A stretch of 42,230 nt of DNA, taken from positions 1-42,230 of the IMG/VR virus record IMGVR_UViG_3300043773_001842, one strand, 5' to 3'. Source of the stretch: a virus. The first letter of the stretch is position 1; the number at the start of each line of letters is the position of its first letter. A program made the translations under genes and the position numbers. Below the pieces are notes generated by a model. That model worked only from the letters and a program-made list of their open reading frames with translations. It ran no database searches and had not been told where the DNA came from. Below, in pieces: positions 34,700 through 40,884 of this stretch.

Positions 34700-35242
34700 T
34701 CAACCAACGGGGCACTGGTTGCTGGCGGGTGTGCCAGCATAGTTATTGCAGGTGGAGTCTGCGCGAGCGTAGAAACCGTTATCGATGAAAAGGTTAGCGA
34801 GTCGCTCCTTCAGCATAAGGACCGTCACGAGGTCCGCATTGTTCATCGAGCTGAACTTCTGGTCAAAGCTAGGGTTGGGAGCTCCGCCAGCGTAGGCGAA
34901 CTTACTATTAGTGGTGAAGGAGAGGGGAGCGTTAAACGGGTCATTTGGTGGGATACCCACGTCGAAACAACCTGACCCAGAAACCTGTTCGAAACCAAAG
35001 TTCCACGGTCCGGTGATCGTCTTGGGTCCCGAGATTGGCGGTGTGTTGTAGCAGCCCGACTGCTCACCCGCAAGTGTCACATAGCGAGAGTCGACGCCAT
35101 TGGGACCGCTGAATTGCAGTGAGTCCAAACCCAATTGGGGATAGTGCCAATCCAAATCGGCACCGTCGAAATATATTTGCTTCGCCCCGTTCAGCCACTG
35201 ACTCGTAACGATCACGCCCGAGCTGAAAGTAGTCTTCGCCAT
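34700..35242 (-). CDS. Hypothetical tail structural protein (180 aa)
   Basis: The N-terminus MAKTTFSSGVIVTSQWLNGAKQ resembles the start of phage fibre or tail accessory proteins. The middle has Gly/Pro/Asn-rich loops with cysteines (SGCYNTPP, GSGCFDVG), and a helix near 130-150 (NNADLVTVLMLKERLANLF) precedes a Cys-containing tail. No family is assigned. It is the first gene after the strong terminator at 35282-35312 and after motif copy 5, so it leads the baseplate unit. Confidence 0.6.
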   Translation of the reverse strand: MAKTTFSSGVIVTSQWLNGAKQIYFDGADLDWHYPQLGLDSLQFSGPNGVDSRYVTLAGEQSGCYNTPPISGPKTITGPWNFGFEQVSGSGCFDVGIPPNDPFNAPLSFTTNSKFAYAGGAPNPSFDQKFSSMNNADLVTVLMLKERLANLFIDNGFYARADSTCNNYAGTPASNQCPVG

Positions 35243-35269
35243 CCGAAGGTGTACAGTTCTGTTGGTCGA

Positions 35270-35278
35270 GTTTTACCC
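35270..35278 (-). promoter_or_regulatory. GGGTAAAAC junction motif, copy 5 (before baseplate unit)
   Basis: This copy lies 3 bases after the T-tract of the strong terminator and 28 bases before the ATG at 35242. It is not attached to a stop codon, so it cannot be explained by C-terminal coding constraints. A terminator followed by the motif and then a gene is the arrangement expected of a promoter. Confidence 0.55.
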
Positions 35279-35281
35279 ATG

Positions 35282-35312
35282 AAAAAGCCCCCGAACGGAG
35301 ACCGTCGGGGGC
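35282..35312 (-). terminator. Rho-independent terminator after the tail tube gene
   Basis: The coding strand reads GCCCCCGACGG-TCT-CCGTTCGGGGGC followed by TTTTT. The stem has 8 bp plus 3 bp with a single bulged T, and a true U-tract. This is the strongest terminator in the window. It separates highly expressed head/tube genes from the baseplate unit. Confidence 0.88.
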
Positions 35313-35329
35313 AGAATGTGAGAATCGGA

Positions 35330-35773
35330 TCAGTTCCTTTCCCAGTAGTTAACGGTCATTGAAACTTCTATTGTTTGAACATCCCCGCTGTCGCGAGCCA
35401 CCTCAGCGGTGGTGATGGATGTCAGCAGGCACTCATAGAGAATGTACTGACCGCCACCAGGACCGGACTGGAGACCGTCGCAGGAGCGAGGTGTCACAGT
35501 CACGGTGATCTTTTGACAGTTGTAGTCGATCCAAAACTGCTCCAAGGGTTTGAAAACCGCCGGATCGTATGGAGCGCCAAGTGTGATGTCGTCAGCGGTA
35601 CGGGGACCGACAACGTGGTAGATCCGGTTACCTGTGCCGTTGGCGTAGGTGGACGAGTCGCTGGAGTCCTGAACTCCCGAGAACTCGGTGAAGACCGCAG
35701 TGAAGGTCGGACCGCCGGCGGCGGTGAAGGACACTTCGTACTGGGCCTTTGTCAGTGGACGCAGAATAGCCAT
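35330..35773 (-). CDS. Tail tube protein (gp19-like)
   Basis: A 147-residue protein with the features of T4 gp19-type tube proteins: a first strand (AQYEVSFTAAG), FTAVFTEFSGVQDSSDSSTY, then RIYHVVGPRTADDITLGAPYDP, and closing strands (YILYECLLTSITTAEVARD, QTIEVSMTVNYWERN). Tube proteins stack as hexamers and serve as the conduit for DNA. The length is typical. It has the only canonical Shine-Dalgarno in the window (35776-35787), fitting a subunit needed in large amounts. It lies directly downstream of the major capsid gene and just before a strong terminator. No sheath gene is adjacent, which is unusual. Confidence 0.72.
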   Translation of the reverse strand: MAILRPLTKAQYEVSFTAAGGPTFTAVFTEFSGVQDSSDSSTYANGTGNRIYHVVGPRTADDITLGAPYDPAVFKPLEQFWIDYNCQKITVTVTPRSCDGLQSGPGGGQYILYECLLTSITTAEVARDSGDVQTIEVSMTVNYWERN

Positions 35774-35775
35774 GG

Positions 35776-35787
35776 GATCACCTCCTT
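35776..35787 (-). promoter_or_regulatory. Full-length Shine-Dalgarno for the tail tube gene
   Basis: AAGGAGGTGATC on the coding strand is complementary over all 12 bases to the usual 3' end of bacterial 16S rRNA, with 7 bases between GGAGG and ATG. Almost no other gene in the window has even a partial Shine-Dalgarno. Confidence 0.88.
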
Positions 35788-35801
35788 ATTACTAGCCTAA
35801 A

Positions 35802-36857
35802 TCAGGCCAGGATGTCGGTGATCATCGCGCCAGAACCGATGAGACCGGTGGTGCCGAGGCCCACAGGGTGCACAGCACGCTCGACGGTGATCTCAGCGCG
35901 GACCACACGACGCTCGCGGATGTAGTACTCAGGACGAACGGCGGGAGTGCCGGTCAGCTGGTAGGTGTAAGCGAATGCCGGAGTAGCAGCGTTGGCGCCA
36001 CCAGCAGGCATCACGGCATCAGAAGGACCGTTCGGGCTGTAGAACAGCAGGACGCCGTTCTCAGGGAACACGGGCAGCAGCTGACCGTTCTCGGCCAGAT
36101 AACGACCCTCAGCCACACGAATACCGCGCTCCAGGCCGAAGTAGCGAGCAAGCATGTCCACGTCGATCGAGTCGGCGGTGGTGTACTTGATACGCTCAAG
36201 GATGGACTGGTTGGTCAGCAGTTGGTCGAAGATCGCGGTGCCCACGATCATCGAGTTCGGGCGAATACCGATCTGGTAGGAAACGCTACGCTTCAAGGTC
36301 AGCACAGCCTCGATCGGATTCGAAGCGGGGTCACCCCAAGCAGCGGCACCAGCAGCAGCGCCGTAAGCGGTCTGGAACTGGGTGAAGGTTTCGAAGCCGA
36401 GGCCAGTTTGGGAGCCAGGCACGCCGTTGTAAGGCTCGTAAGGGTTGAAGGAACCGGTCACGGTCACCACTTCAGCCACGGTCTTCTCGTAGGCGTTCAT
36501 CAGGCGGGACATTGCGTTGCGAGTTTCAATCGCACGCAGGTCAACCTGGGCAGGACCTTCGCCGGCGTTCTCAATGACTTCTTCCGGCAGTTCCCAAGCC
36601 ACCACTTCCTGTTCCAGGGCGTAGGGCTCGCTGTCGTAACGAGTCTGCACGTACGGAATGTTGGTTCCGTATGCACGACGGAAGTCGTTGATGGCGAACT
36701 GTTCCTTGCCGAAGCGCAGGATACGGCCAGCACGAGTTGGGGTATCCACCACAGGCGCGATGAAGTTCGCGATATTGGTGGAGGGGAGCATGAAACCTTG
36801 TGCAAGCGTCGTCAGAATAGGATCGACGCCCGCATAGGTTTGGGCTAGGTTCATCAT
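35802..36857 (-). CDS. Major capsid protein (HK97-fold type)
   Basis: A 351-residue protein with features of HK97-fold capsid proteins: an N-arm (FIAPVVDTPTRAGRILRFGKEQF), an acidic helix (ELPEEVIENAGEG), a spine-helix region (RLMNAYEKTVAEVV), and the signature block NPIEAVLTLKRSVSYQIGIRPNSMIVG, then ILERIKYT and ARYFGLERGIRVAEGRYL. The beta C-terminus has YYIRERRVVRAEITVERAVHP. Closest in style to lambda E or Mu T type capsids; the exact family is not certain. Upstream are the decoration protein and protease/scaffold, and downstream the tail tube. The ATG lies behind a GGAGTACTCC palindrome, with no Shine-Dalgarno. Codon use is strongly biased, as expected for an abundant product. Confidence 0.85.
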   Translation of the reverse strand: MMNLAQTYAGVDPILTTLAQGFMLPSTNIANFIAPVVDTPTRAGRILRFGKEQFAINDFRRAYGTNIPYVQTRYDSEPYALEQEVVAWELPEEVIENAGEGPAQVDLRAIETRNAMSRLMNAYEKTVAEVVTVTGSFNPYEPYNGVPGSQTGLGFETFTQFQTAYGAAAGAAAWGDPASNPIEAVLTLKRSVSYQIGIRPNSMIVGTAIFDQLLTNQSILERIKYTTADSIDVDMLARYFGLERGIRVAEGRYLAENGQLLPVFPENGVLLFYSPNGPSDAVMPAGGANAATPAFAYTYQLTGTPAVRPEYYIRERRVVRAEITVERAVHPVGLGTTGLIGSGAMITDILA

Positions 36858-36862
36858 GGGAG

Positions 36863-36909
36863 GGAGTACTCCGTAATTTTGATGTAGATGATTTCAACGG
36901 GTTGCAACC
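36863..36909. promoter_or_regulatory. Capsid gene leader with two perfect palindromes
   Basis: The 105-base gap upstream of the capsid gene contains GGAGTACTCC (36863-36872) and GGTTGCAACC (36900-36909), each a 10-bp perfect palindrome, plus a short GGGTGTAAGCCC hairpin further upstream. They could be operators or leader structures that control capsid translation. The exact GGGTAAAA motif is absent here. Confidence 0.35.
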
Positions 36910-36962
36910 GCTTGGGCTTACACCCTTGAAAAAGAGCAGCCAAGCAGTCAACAACCAGATTA

Positions 36963-37391
36963 TCAGCTGAAGGACACTGTCACCATGCGGCGACCACCAA
37001 TGTTGATGATGTCGCGGATGGTGGGCACGGTACCGTCAGCTTGAACAGCGGTGCCAGCAGCGGAAGCCTGACCGATGGCATTTACCAGCAGTGGGCTATT
37101 GTAGGCAATAGGAGCGGAAGCGGGATCCACTTCGATCAGCAGCAGACCGGAGGTAGCCACGGTTGCCAGACGAGGGGAAGCGGGAGCGTCAGCGAACAGG
37201 GGGATGAAGGCTTGGTTCACACCCAGGATTGTGGTGGGAGTTGCGCCTGGCAGGGTGCAGGTGCCCACTTGGGTACCAGCGCTCACAGCACGGAATTCGC
37301 CGATGGCCACAGAAGGATCTGCAGTGAAGGTTTCAGCGAAACGGATGTACTGCTTGCCGTAAGCAGGAGCAGCATTAGTCGATGTAAACAT
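36963..37391 (-). CDS. Capsid decoration/stabilising protein
   Basis: A 142-residue small-residue-rich beta protein. The pattern TILGVNQAFIPLFADAPASPRLATVATSGLLLIEVDPASAPIAYNSPLLVNAIGQAS resembles DUF2190-type or D-like head decoration proteins, in which a G(I/L)LL..E.D strand is followed by G.PL....G.A. The C-terminal NIGGRRMVTVSFS is a plausible last strand. It lies immediately upstream of the capsid gene, where decoration or stabilising genes usually occur. The evidence is pattern and context, without an invariant catalytic feature. Confidence 0.62.
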   Translation of the reverse strand: MFTSTNAAPAYGKQYIRFAETFTADPSVAIGEFRAVSAGTQVGTCTLPGATPTTILGVNQAFIPLFADAPASPRLATVATSGLLLIEVDPASAPIAYNSPLLVNAIGQASAAGTAVQADGTVPTIRDIINIGGRRMVTVSFS

Positions 37392-37447
37392 GTCTCAAAA
37401 TCGTTGGGACTTTAACAATGGCAAACACTGGTTTACCAATTGGTGAG

Positions 37448-37456
37448 GTTTTACCC
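37448..37456 (-). promoter_or_regulatory. GGGTAAAAC junction motif, copy 6 (before decoration/capsid unit)
   Basis: The coding strand reads TAA-GGGTAAAACCTC: the stop codon of the Mu F-like gene, then the motif with no spacer, then 57 bases of leader before ATG 37391. A promoter here would drive decoration, capsid and tube genes as one unit ending at the terminator 35282-35312. Confidence 0.5.
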
Positions 37457-38251
37457 TTAACGGTATTCTATGCGGCAACGACAACGATCGTAGCATCTAC
37501 AACCATGGCCTGGCATTGGCAAAGAGCCCATAGGTTGCCAACCAGCCTTATCGTAGCTGATGCAATCAGGGCATACCCGGGAATCATGCTTGGCAATCCG
37601 ACGCATTTCTTTATGGCCTTCTTGCTTGCGCTTCATGAAAAGCCCAGTATTAAAAAAGCCATATGCAGGAGATACGACATACCGAAGCACACGCCCGAGT
37701 AAAGCGGGCCAATTACGGCCAACTGCGCTTCTTTTTGCCGTTTCAATAGCAGCTTGCTCACCGGGCGATGTATCAAGCCATTGCTCTGGAAACTCGGGGT
37801 CAAGCTCAGTATTTGGAGATAGGATGCTCATGAGAGTTTGTTTTTCCATCTCTTCATTCTCCTCTGCAAAATCAACAGAGTCGTCGTCGTATCTTAATAC
37901 GCCTTCGTCGAGATAATCTTTGGTCTCTTTCAAAAAGACGTTTAAAGGGGGCAGCATATCACCAACAATAGCTGGCCATGCTGTCTCCATTTTTTGTTTA
38001 GGCTGACTGTCGCCTGCACCCAAATAGAGAGCCGCAAGAGCGGAAGTGAGGGTTTTGTCAATCAGAGCACGTTCATACTCCTCAAATTTCATCTGCCGGT
38101 CACGAAGACCTTTGACGATAACTTTAGCCTCAGCTTCCATTCTTTGCTCAAGTTGGCTGAGCTCTGGGAATTGCTTCGCCAGACGCTCAGCTTGCTTGAA
38201 ATAGGTCTCTCTTTGACGGGTGACTAGACCAATCATAGAGAGCGTATCCAT
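37457..38251 (-). CDS. Mu F-like minor head protein
   Basis: A 264-residue protein. The N-terminal half is helical and charged (ETYFKQAERLAKQFPELSQLEQRMEAEAK). The C-terminus carries the characteristic block of the Phage_Mu_F family: HDSRVCPDC, AGWQPMGSLPMPGHGCRCYDRCRCRIEYR, i.e. CxxC plus a GCRCxxRCRC ending that could bind a metal. Mu F is a minor head protein needed for morphogenesis and lies near the portal and protease genes, as here. It is shorter than Mu F (about 430), with the N-terminal region reduced. Its DNA looks more AT-rich than the flanking head genes. Confidence 0.65.
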   Translation of the reverse strand: MDTLSMIGLVTRQRETYFKQAERLAKQFPELSQLEQRMEAEAKVIVKGLRDRQMKFEEYERALIDKTLTSALAALYLGAGDSQPKQKMETAWPAIVGDMLPPLNVFLKETKDYLDEGVLRYDDDSVDFAEENEEMEKQTLMSILSPNTELDPEFPEQWLDTSPGEQAAIETAKRSAVGRNWPALLGRVLRYVVSPAYGFFNTGLFMKRKQEGHKEMRRIAKHDSRVCPDCISYDKAGWQPMGSLPMPGHGCRCYDRCRCRIEYR

Positions 38252-38252
38252 C

Positions 38253-40793
38253 TCAGGAGTACATCGCCTTCTTCAGGGCTTCGACGTAATCCATCTCTCC
38301 ACCGCTCTTCTCCACCATCTGGAGTGCGCGTTGGTGAGGATCGAGGTCGGCCTCCTCCACGAACTTCATGGAACCACCAGCGTACTCGCTGAAGTCCACG
38401 AGGTTGGGCAGGTTGTTGAGGATGCTGAACAGCAGACCAGTGGCGGTCTCACCTTCGGAGAATTCCAGCACACCAAACTCCAGACCTTCGGCGAACTCGA
38501 CGAGTTTACGCTCGGGAATGATGGAGTCCACCATTTGGCCGCGCTCGTACAGACCTTCCACGAAGCTGTGGATCTGCTCACGGCGGTGAGAGATCTGAGC
38601 CTCACGGTACTCCTGCTTGATGCGGGCATTCTCGGCCTTGAGAGCTTGAAGTTCGGCGTAGAACTCGGCGAATTCCATCTCCTCTTTGTCGTCCCCGTCC
38701 TTCTCCTTGTAGGAGCGGGACATCTTCTTGGGCTCCATGTCGCAGAACTCCTCATCCATCTCATCCTCGTCCTCCTTGTAGGTGGAACCGAAGCCGGTCT
38801 TGGTATAAGGATTGTCGTCCTCGTCATGTTCAGCATAGCCAGTGGTGACTCCGGAAGGTCCGGTCTCCTCACCAACTCCACCGTCGTACTCACCGCTGAG
38901 CATGTCCTTCTTGGACTTGGGAACGCCCATCTGACGATTGGCTTCCTCAGAGTGGTCCTCGGCGAAGTGACCCTGCTCCTTCACTTCCTGAGCGCGCTTC
39001 TTCAGAGCGGGAGGAAGTTCACGGTGATCAGCACCACCGGTCACACCAGAAGGACCGGTGATCTCTGCGGGCTCGTCGTCCTCGTCGGAGTCGAAGGCGC
39101 CGGGGGTGAGGGCTTTCTTGCTGGACTTGGGCTCGCCACGGTAGGATTCGCCGTGCTCCTCAGAGAACACGCCACCGGACTTCTTGCTCATTTCGTTCGG
39201 GCCACCCTCGAACTCACCAGACAGGATTTTCTTCTTGCCTTTCTCTGAGTAGACACCTTCCTTACCTGTCACCTCAGCAGGCTGGGGTTCAGCATGATCC
39301 ATCACGGAACCAGGGATGCCGCCGCCATGCGACTTGGGCATCTTCTCGCCGCCTTTGATGTACATCACGCGGGCTTCCTTGGCTCCCTTGACGTTCTTCA
39401 CCTTGGTGGCGAAGATCTCGTCATCGGGCATCTCCTCGGTCTCAGTGGGGACCTTGGTCTCACCGTCAGCACGGCCAGCGGGGTTGCTGCCGGAAGCGGT
39501 CTCTGCATCGTTGACGCCGTAATCCACGTCGTCATCGTACATGTCGTTGTTGTACATTTGGTCGCGACTCATTTCGTCGTACCTTCCTTCATCGTCGGGG
39601 TCAACATAACGACCGGTCTTGCGGCGGTCTTCTTCGATGGCATTGTTTTTGGCGGGAGGACGACCTGCGTCGTGCTGCTCTTTGCCAGTGGAGATCTTGT
39701 CACGACCAAAGGTCGATTTCTCTGGGGTGGTCTTTCCGGTCTTATAGCGATCGGCCTGCTGCTCGCCGCTCTTGGCGGTCTCGTAGCGGTCTTCGCCTAC
39801 GCCACGGCCCTTAGGACCATGACTATCGTAAGAACCACCGCGGTTTTCAGCGTAGTTCACTTTGCCCGGCTCCATGCGGGGATTCCGCATCTTCGGGTTG
39901 TCGGCACTACGCTCTTCGTGATCAGTGTGCATTTCGTCCTCGTCTTCACGATAGACGTTCTCCACCACCTGAGACACTTGACCGTGCTTGGTGCTTTTCC
40001 TTTTACGGCTGATGCCTGCTTCTTCCATGTAATTAAAGTCCTCTTCTGGGAACTGGTCTTCAAGATCCGCAACAGACCGAGCGTTATCCCCACGACGAGG
40101 GCGTTCGGAAAAGTTTGCAGGGTTTGAGGGATTTTCGATTTCAGAGGCGTTTTCCTCTGCCTCAGCGGTCTCCGCGGAGGTGTCCTCCTCCGCCTGCTCT
40201 TCCTGTGTTCCCACAGCGTCCGCGACTGCGGCGCTCATCTCACTCCTAGCGAGGTCGAGTTTCTCTTTGAGCATTTCAAGAGGACTCAAATCACGAATGA
40301 GAGTGGGACCGAGGTCCTTATCAAACACAGCCATCGGGTCAAGTGCTACGGCAAAATCGTAGACTCCGACACGTTGGTCCCACTCGGCGAAGTTGAAAGG
40401 TTCGAGGCCCTTCACAGCTGGTGGAGCGGCACCGAGCAACGCCAGGTGGCGTGCGGTCCACTGACCGGGATGGGGATTGATTTGGGAATCGGGAGAGTAG
40501 AAAGAGATGGAACACTTGCGGTAGTGTCCGTCCTTAACCAGATCCTTGGCGACGTCAGTGAAGGCGACATTCGCGTACAGGTTATCACCCACACGCTCGA
40601 AGCCCTTGATCCACCCGTAGGATGGTAGGCTATCGGAGTCACCCTGATGTCCAAGCACCAAAGGTGCTTCGTGGATCATGGGGTCGTAAGACTTTACGAC
40701 TTCGTCAAGGTCTTTTGCGCTGAAGCTTCGGGCCACACCCTGCGCCGACGTTTGGTCGCCGGCTTTGAAAACGTGGATACGTTTTTGGAACAT
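38253..40793 (-). CDS. Head maturation protease fused to scaffold (Mu I-like)
   Basis: Residues 1-140 match the Mu gpI-type protease pattern: RIHVFKAGDQTSAQG, FSAKDLDEVVKSYDP, APLVLGHQGDSDSLPSYGWIKG, then GHYRKCSISFYSPDS and RHLALLGAAPPAVKGL. H49 and S95/S97 are candidate catalytic residues by analogy with S78-type proteases. Residues about 180-700 are very acidic, polar and repetitive, probably disordered. Residues about 705-760 form a coiled coil (EFYAELQALKAENARIKQEYREAQ) and the C-terminus is a scaffold-like helical end. Mu I is about 360 residues, so the 846 here reflect a very long insert. In Mu the scaffold is also made separately from an internal start, which might happen here. Confidence 0.72.
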   Translation of the reverse strand: MFQKRIHVFKAGDQTSAQGVARSFSAKDLDEVVKSYDPMIHEAPLVLGHQGDSDSLPSYGWIKGFERVGDNLYANVAFTDVAKDLVKDGHYRKCSISFYSPDSQINPHPGQWTARHLALLGAAPPAVKGLEPFNFAEWDQRVGVYDFAVALDPMAVFDKDLGPTLIRDLSPLEMLKEKLDLARSEMSAAVADAVGTQEEQAEEDTSAETAEAEENASEIENPSNPANFSERPRRGDNARSVADLEDQFPEEDFNYMEEAGISRKRKSTKHGQVSQVVENVYREDEDEMHTDHEERSADNPKMRNPRMEPGKVNYAENRGGSYDSHGPKGRGVGEDRYETAKSGEQQADRYKTGKTTPEKSTFGRDKISTGKEQHDAGRPPAKNNAIEEDRRKTGRYVDPDDEGRYDEMSRDQMYNNDMYDDDVDYGVNDAETASGSNPAGRADGETKVPTETEEMPDDEIFATKVKNVKGAKEARVMYIKGGEKMPKSHGGGIPGSVMDHAEPQPAEVTGKEGVYSEKGKKKILSGEFEGGPNEMSKKSGGVFSEEHGESYRGEPKSSKKALTPGAFDSDEDDEPAEITGPSGVTGGADHRELPPALKKRAQEVKEQGHFAEDHSEEANRQMGVPKSKKDMLSGEYDGGVGEETGPSGVTTGYAEHDEDDNPYTKTGFGSTYKEDEDEMDEEFCDMEPKKMSRSYKEKDGDDKEEMEFAEFYAELQALKAENARIKQEYREAQISHRREQIHSFVEGLYERGQMVDSIIPERKLVEFAEGLEFGVLEFSEGETATGLLFSILNNLPNLVDFSEYAGGSMKFVEEADLDPHQRALQMVEKSGGEMDYVEALKKAMYS
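38838..39245 (-). repeat. Degenerate internal repeats in protease/scaffold linker
   Basis: Two pairs of related segments occur in the disordered region: KKKILSGEFEGG (about 518-530) with KSKKDMLSGEYDGG (about 624-638), and EITGPSGVTGGADH (about 574-588) with EETGPSGVTTGYAEH (about 641-655). A weaker third copy is SSKKALTPGAFDSDE. The segments are similar as protein and diverged as DNA. Confidence 0.7.
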
Positions 40794-40875
40794 GGCTCTG
40801 ACTTAACAACGACGGTTTTATTGGGGGTGAAGAACTTTGACTCCCCTGGTGGTTTCCGTCGAAAAGATCTAAGGA

Positions 40876-40884
40876 CTTTTACCC
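40876..40884 (-). promoter_or_regulatory. GGGTAAAA junction motif, copy 7 (before protease/scaffold)
   Basis: The coding strand reads GAA-GGG-TAA-AAG-TCC: the portal stop codon is inside the motif, and the ninth base is G instead of C. It is followed by an 85-base leader before ATG 40793. The leader contains GGGGAGT...ACCCCC, a weak hairpin with one bulge. Confidence 0.42.

Noticed and set aside
40794-40878. Terminator between portal and protease genes
   Set aside because: GGGGAGT...ACCCCC pairs only with a bulge, has a long loop and is followed by AATAAAA rather than a U-tract.
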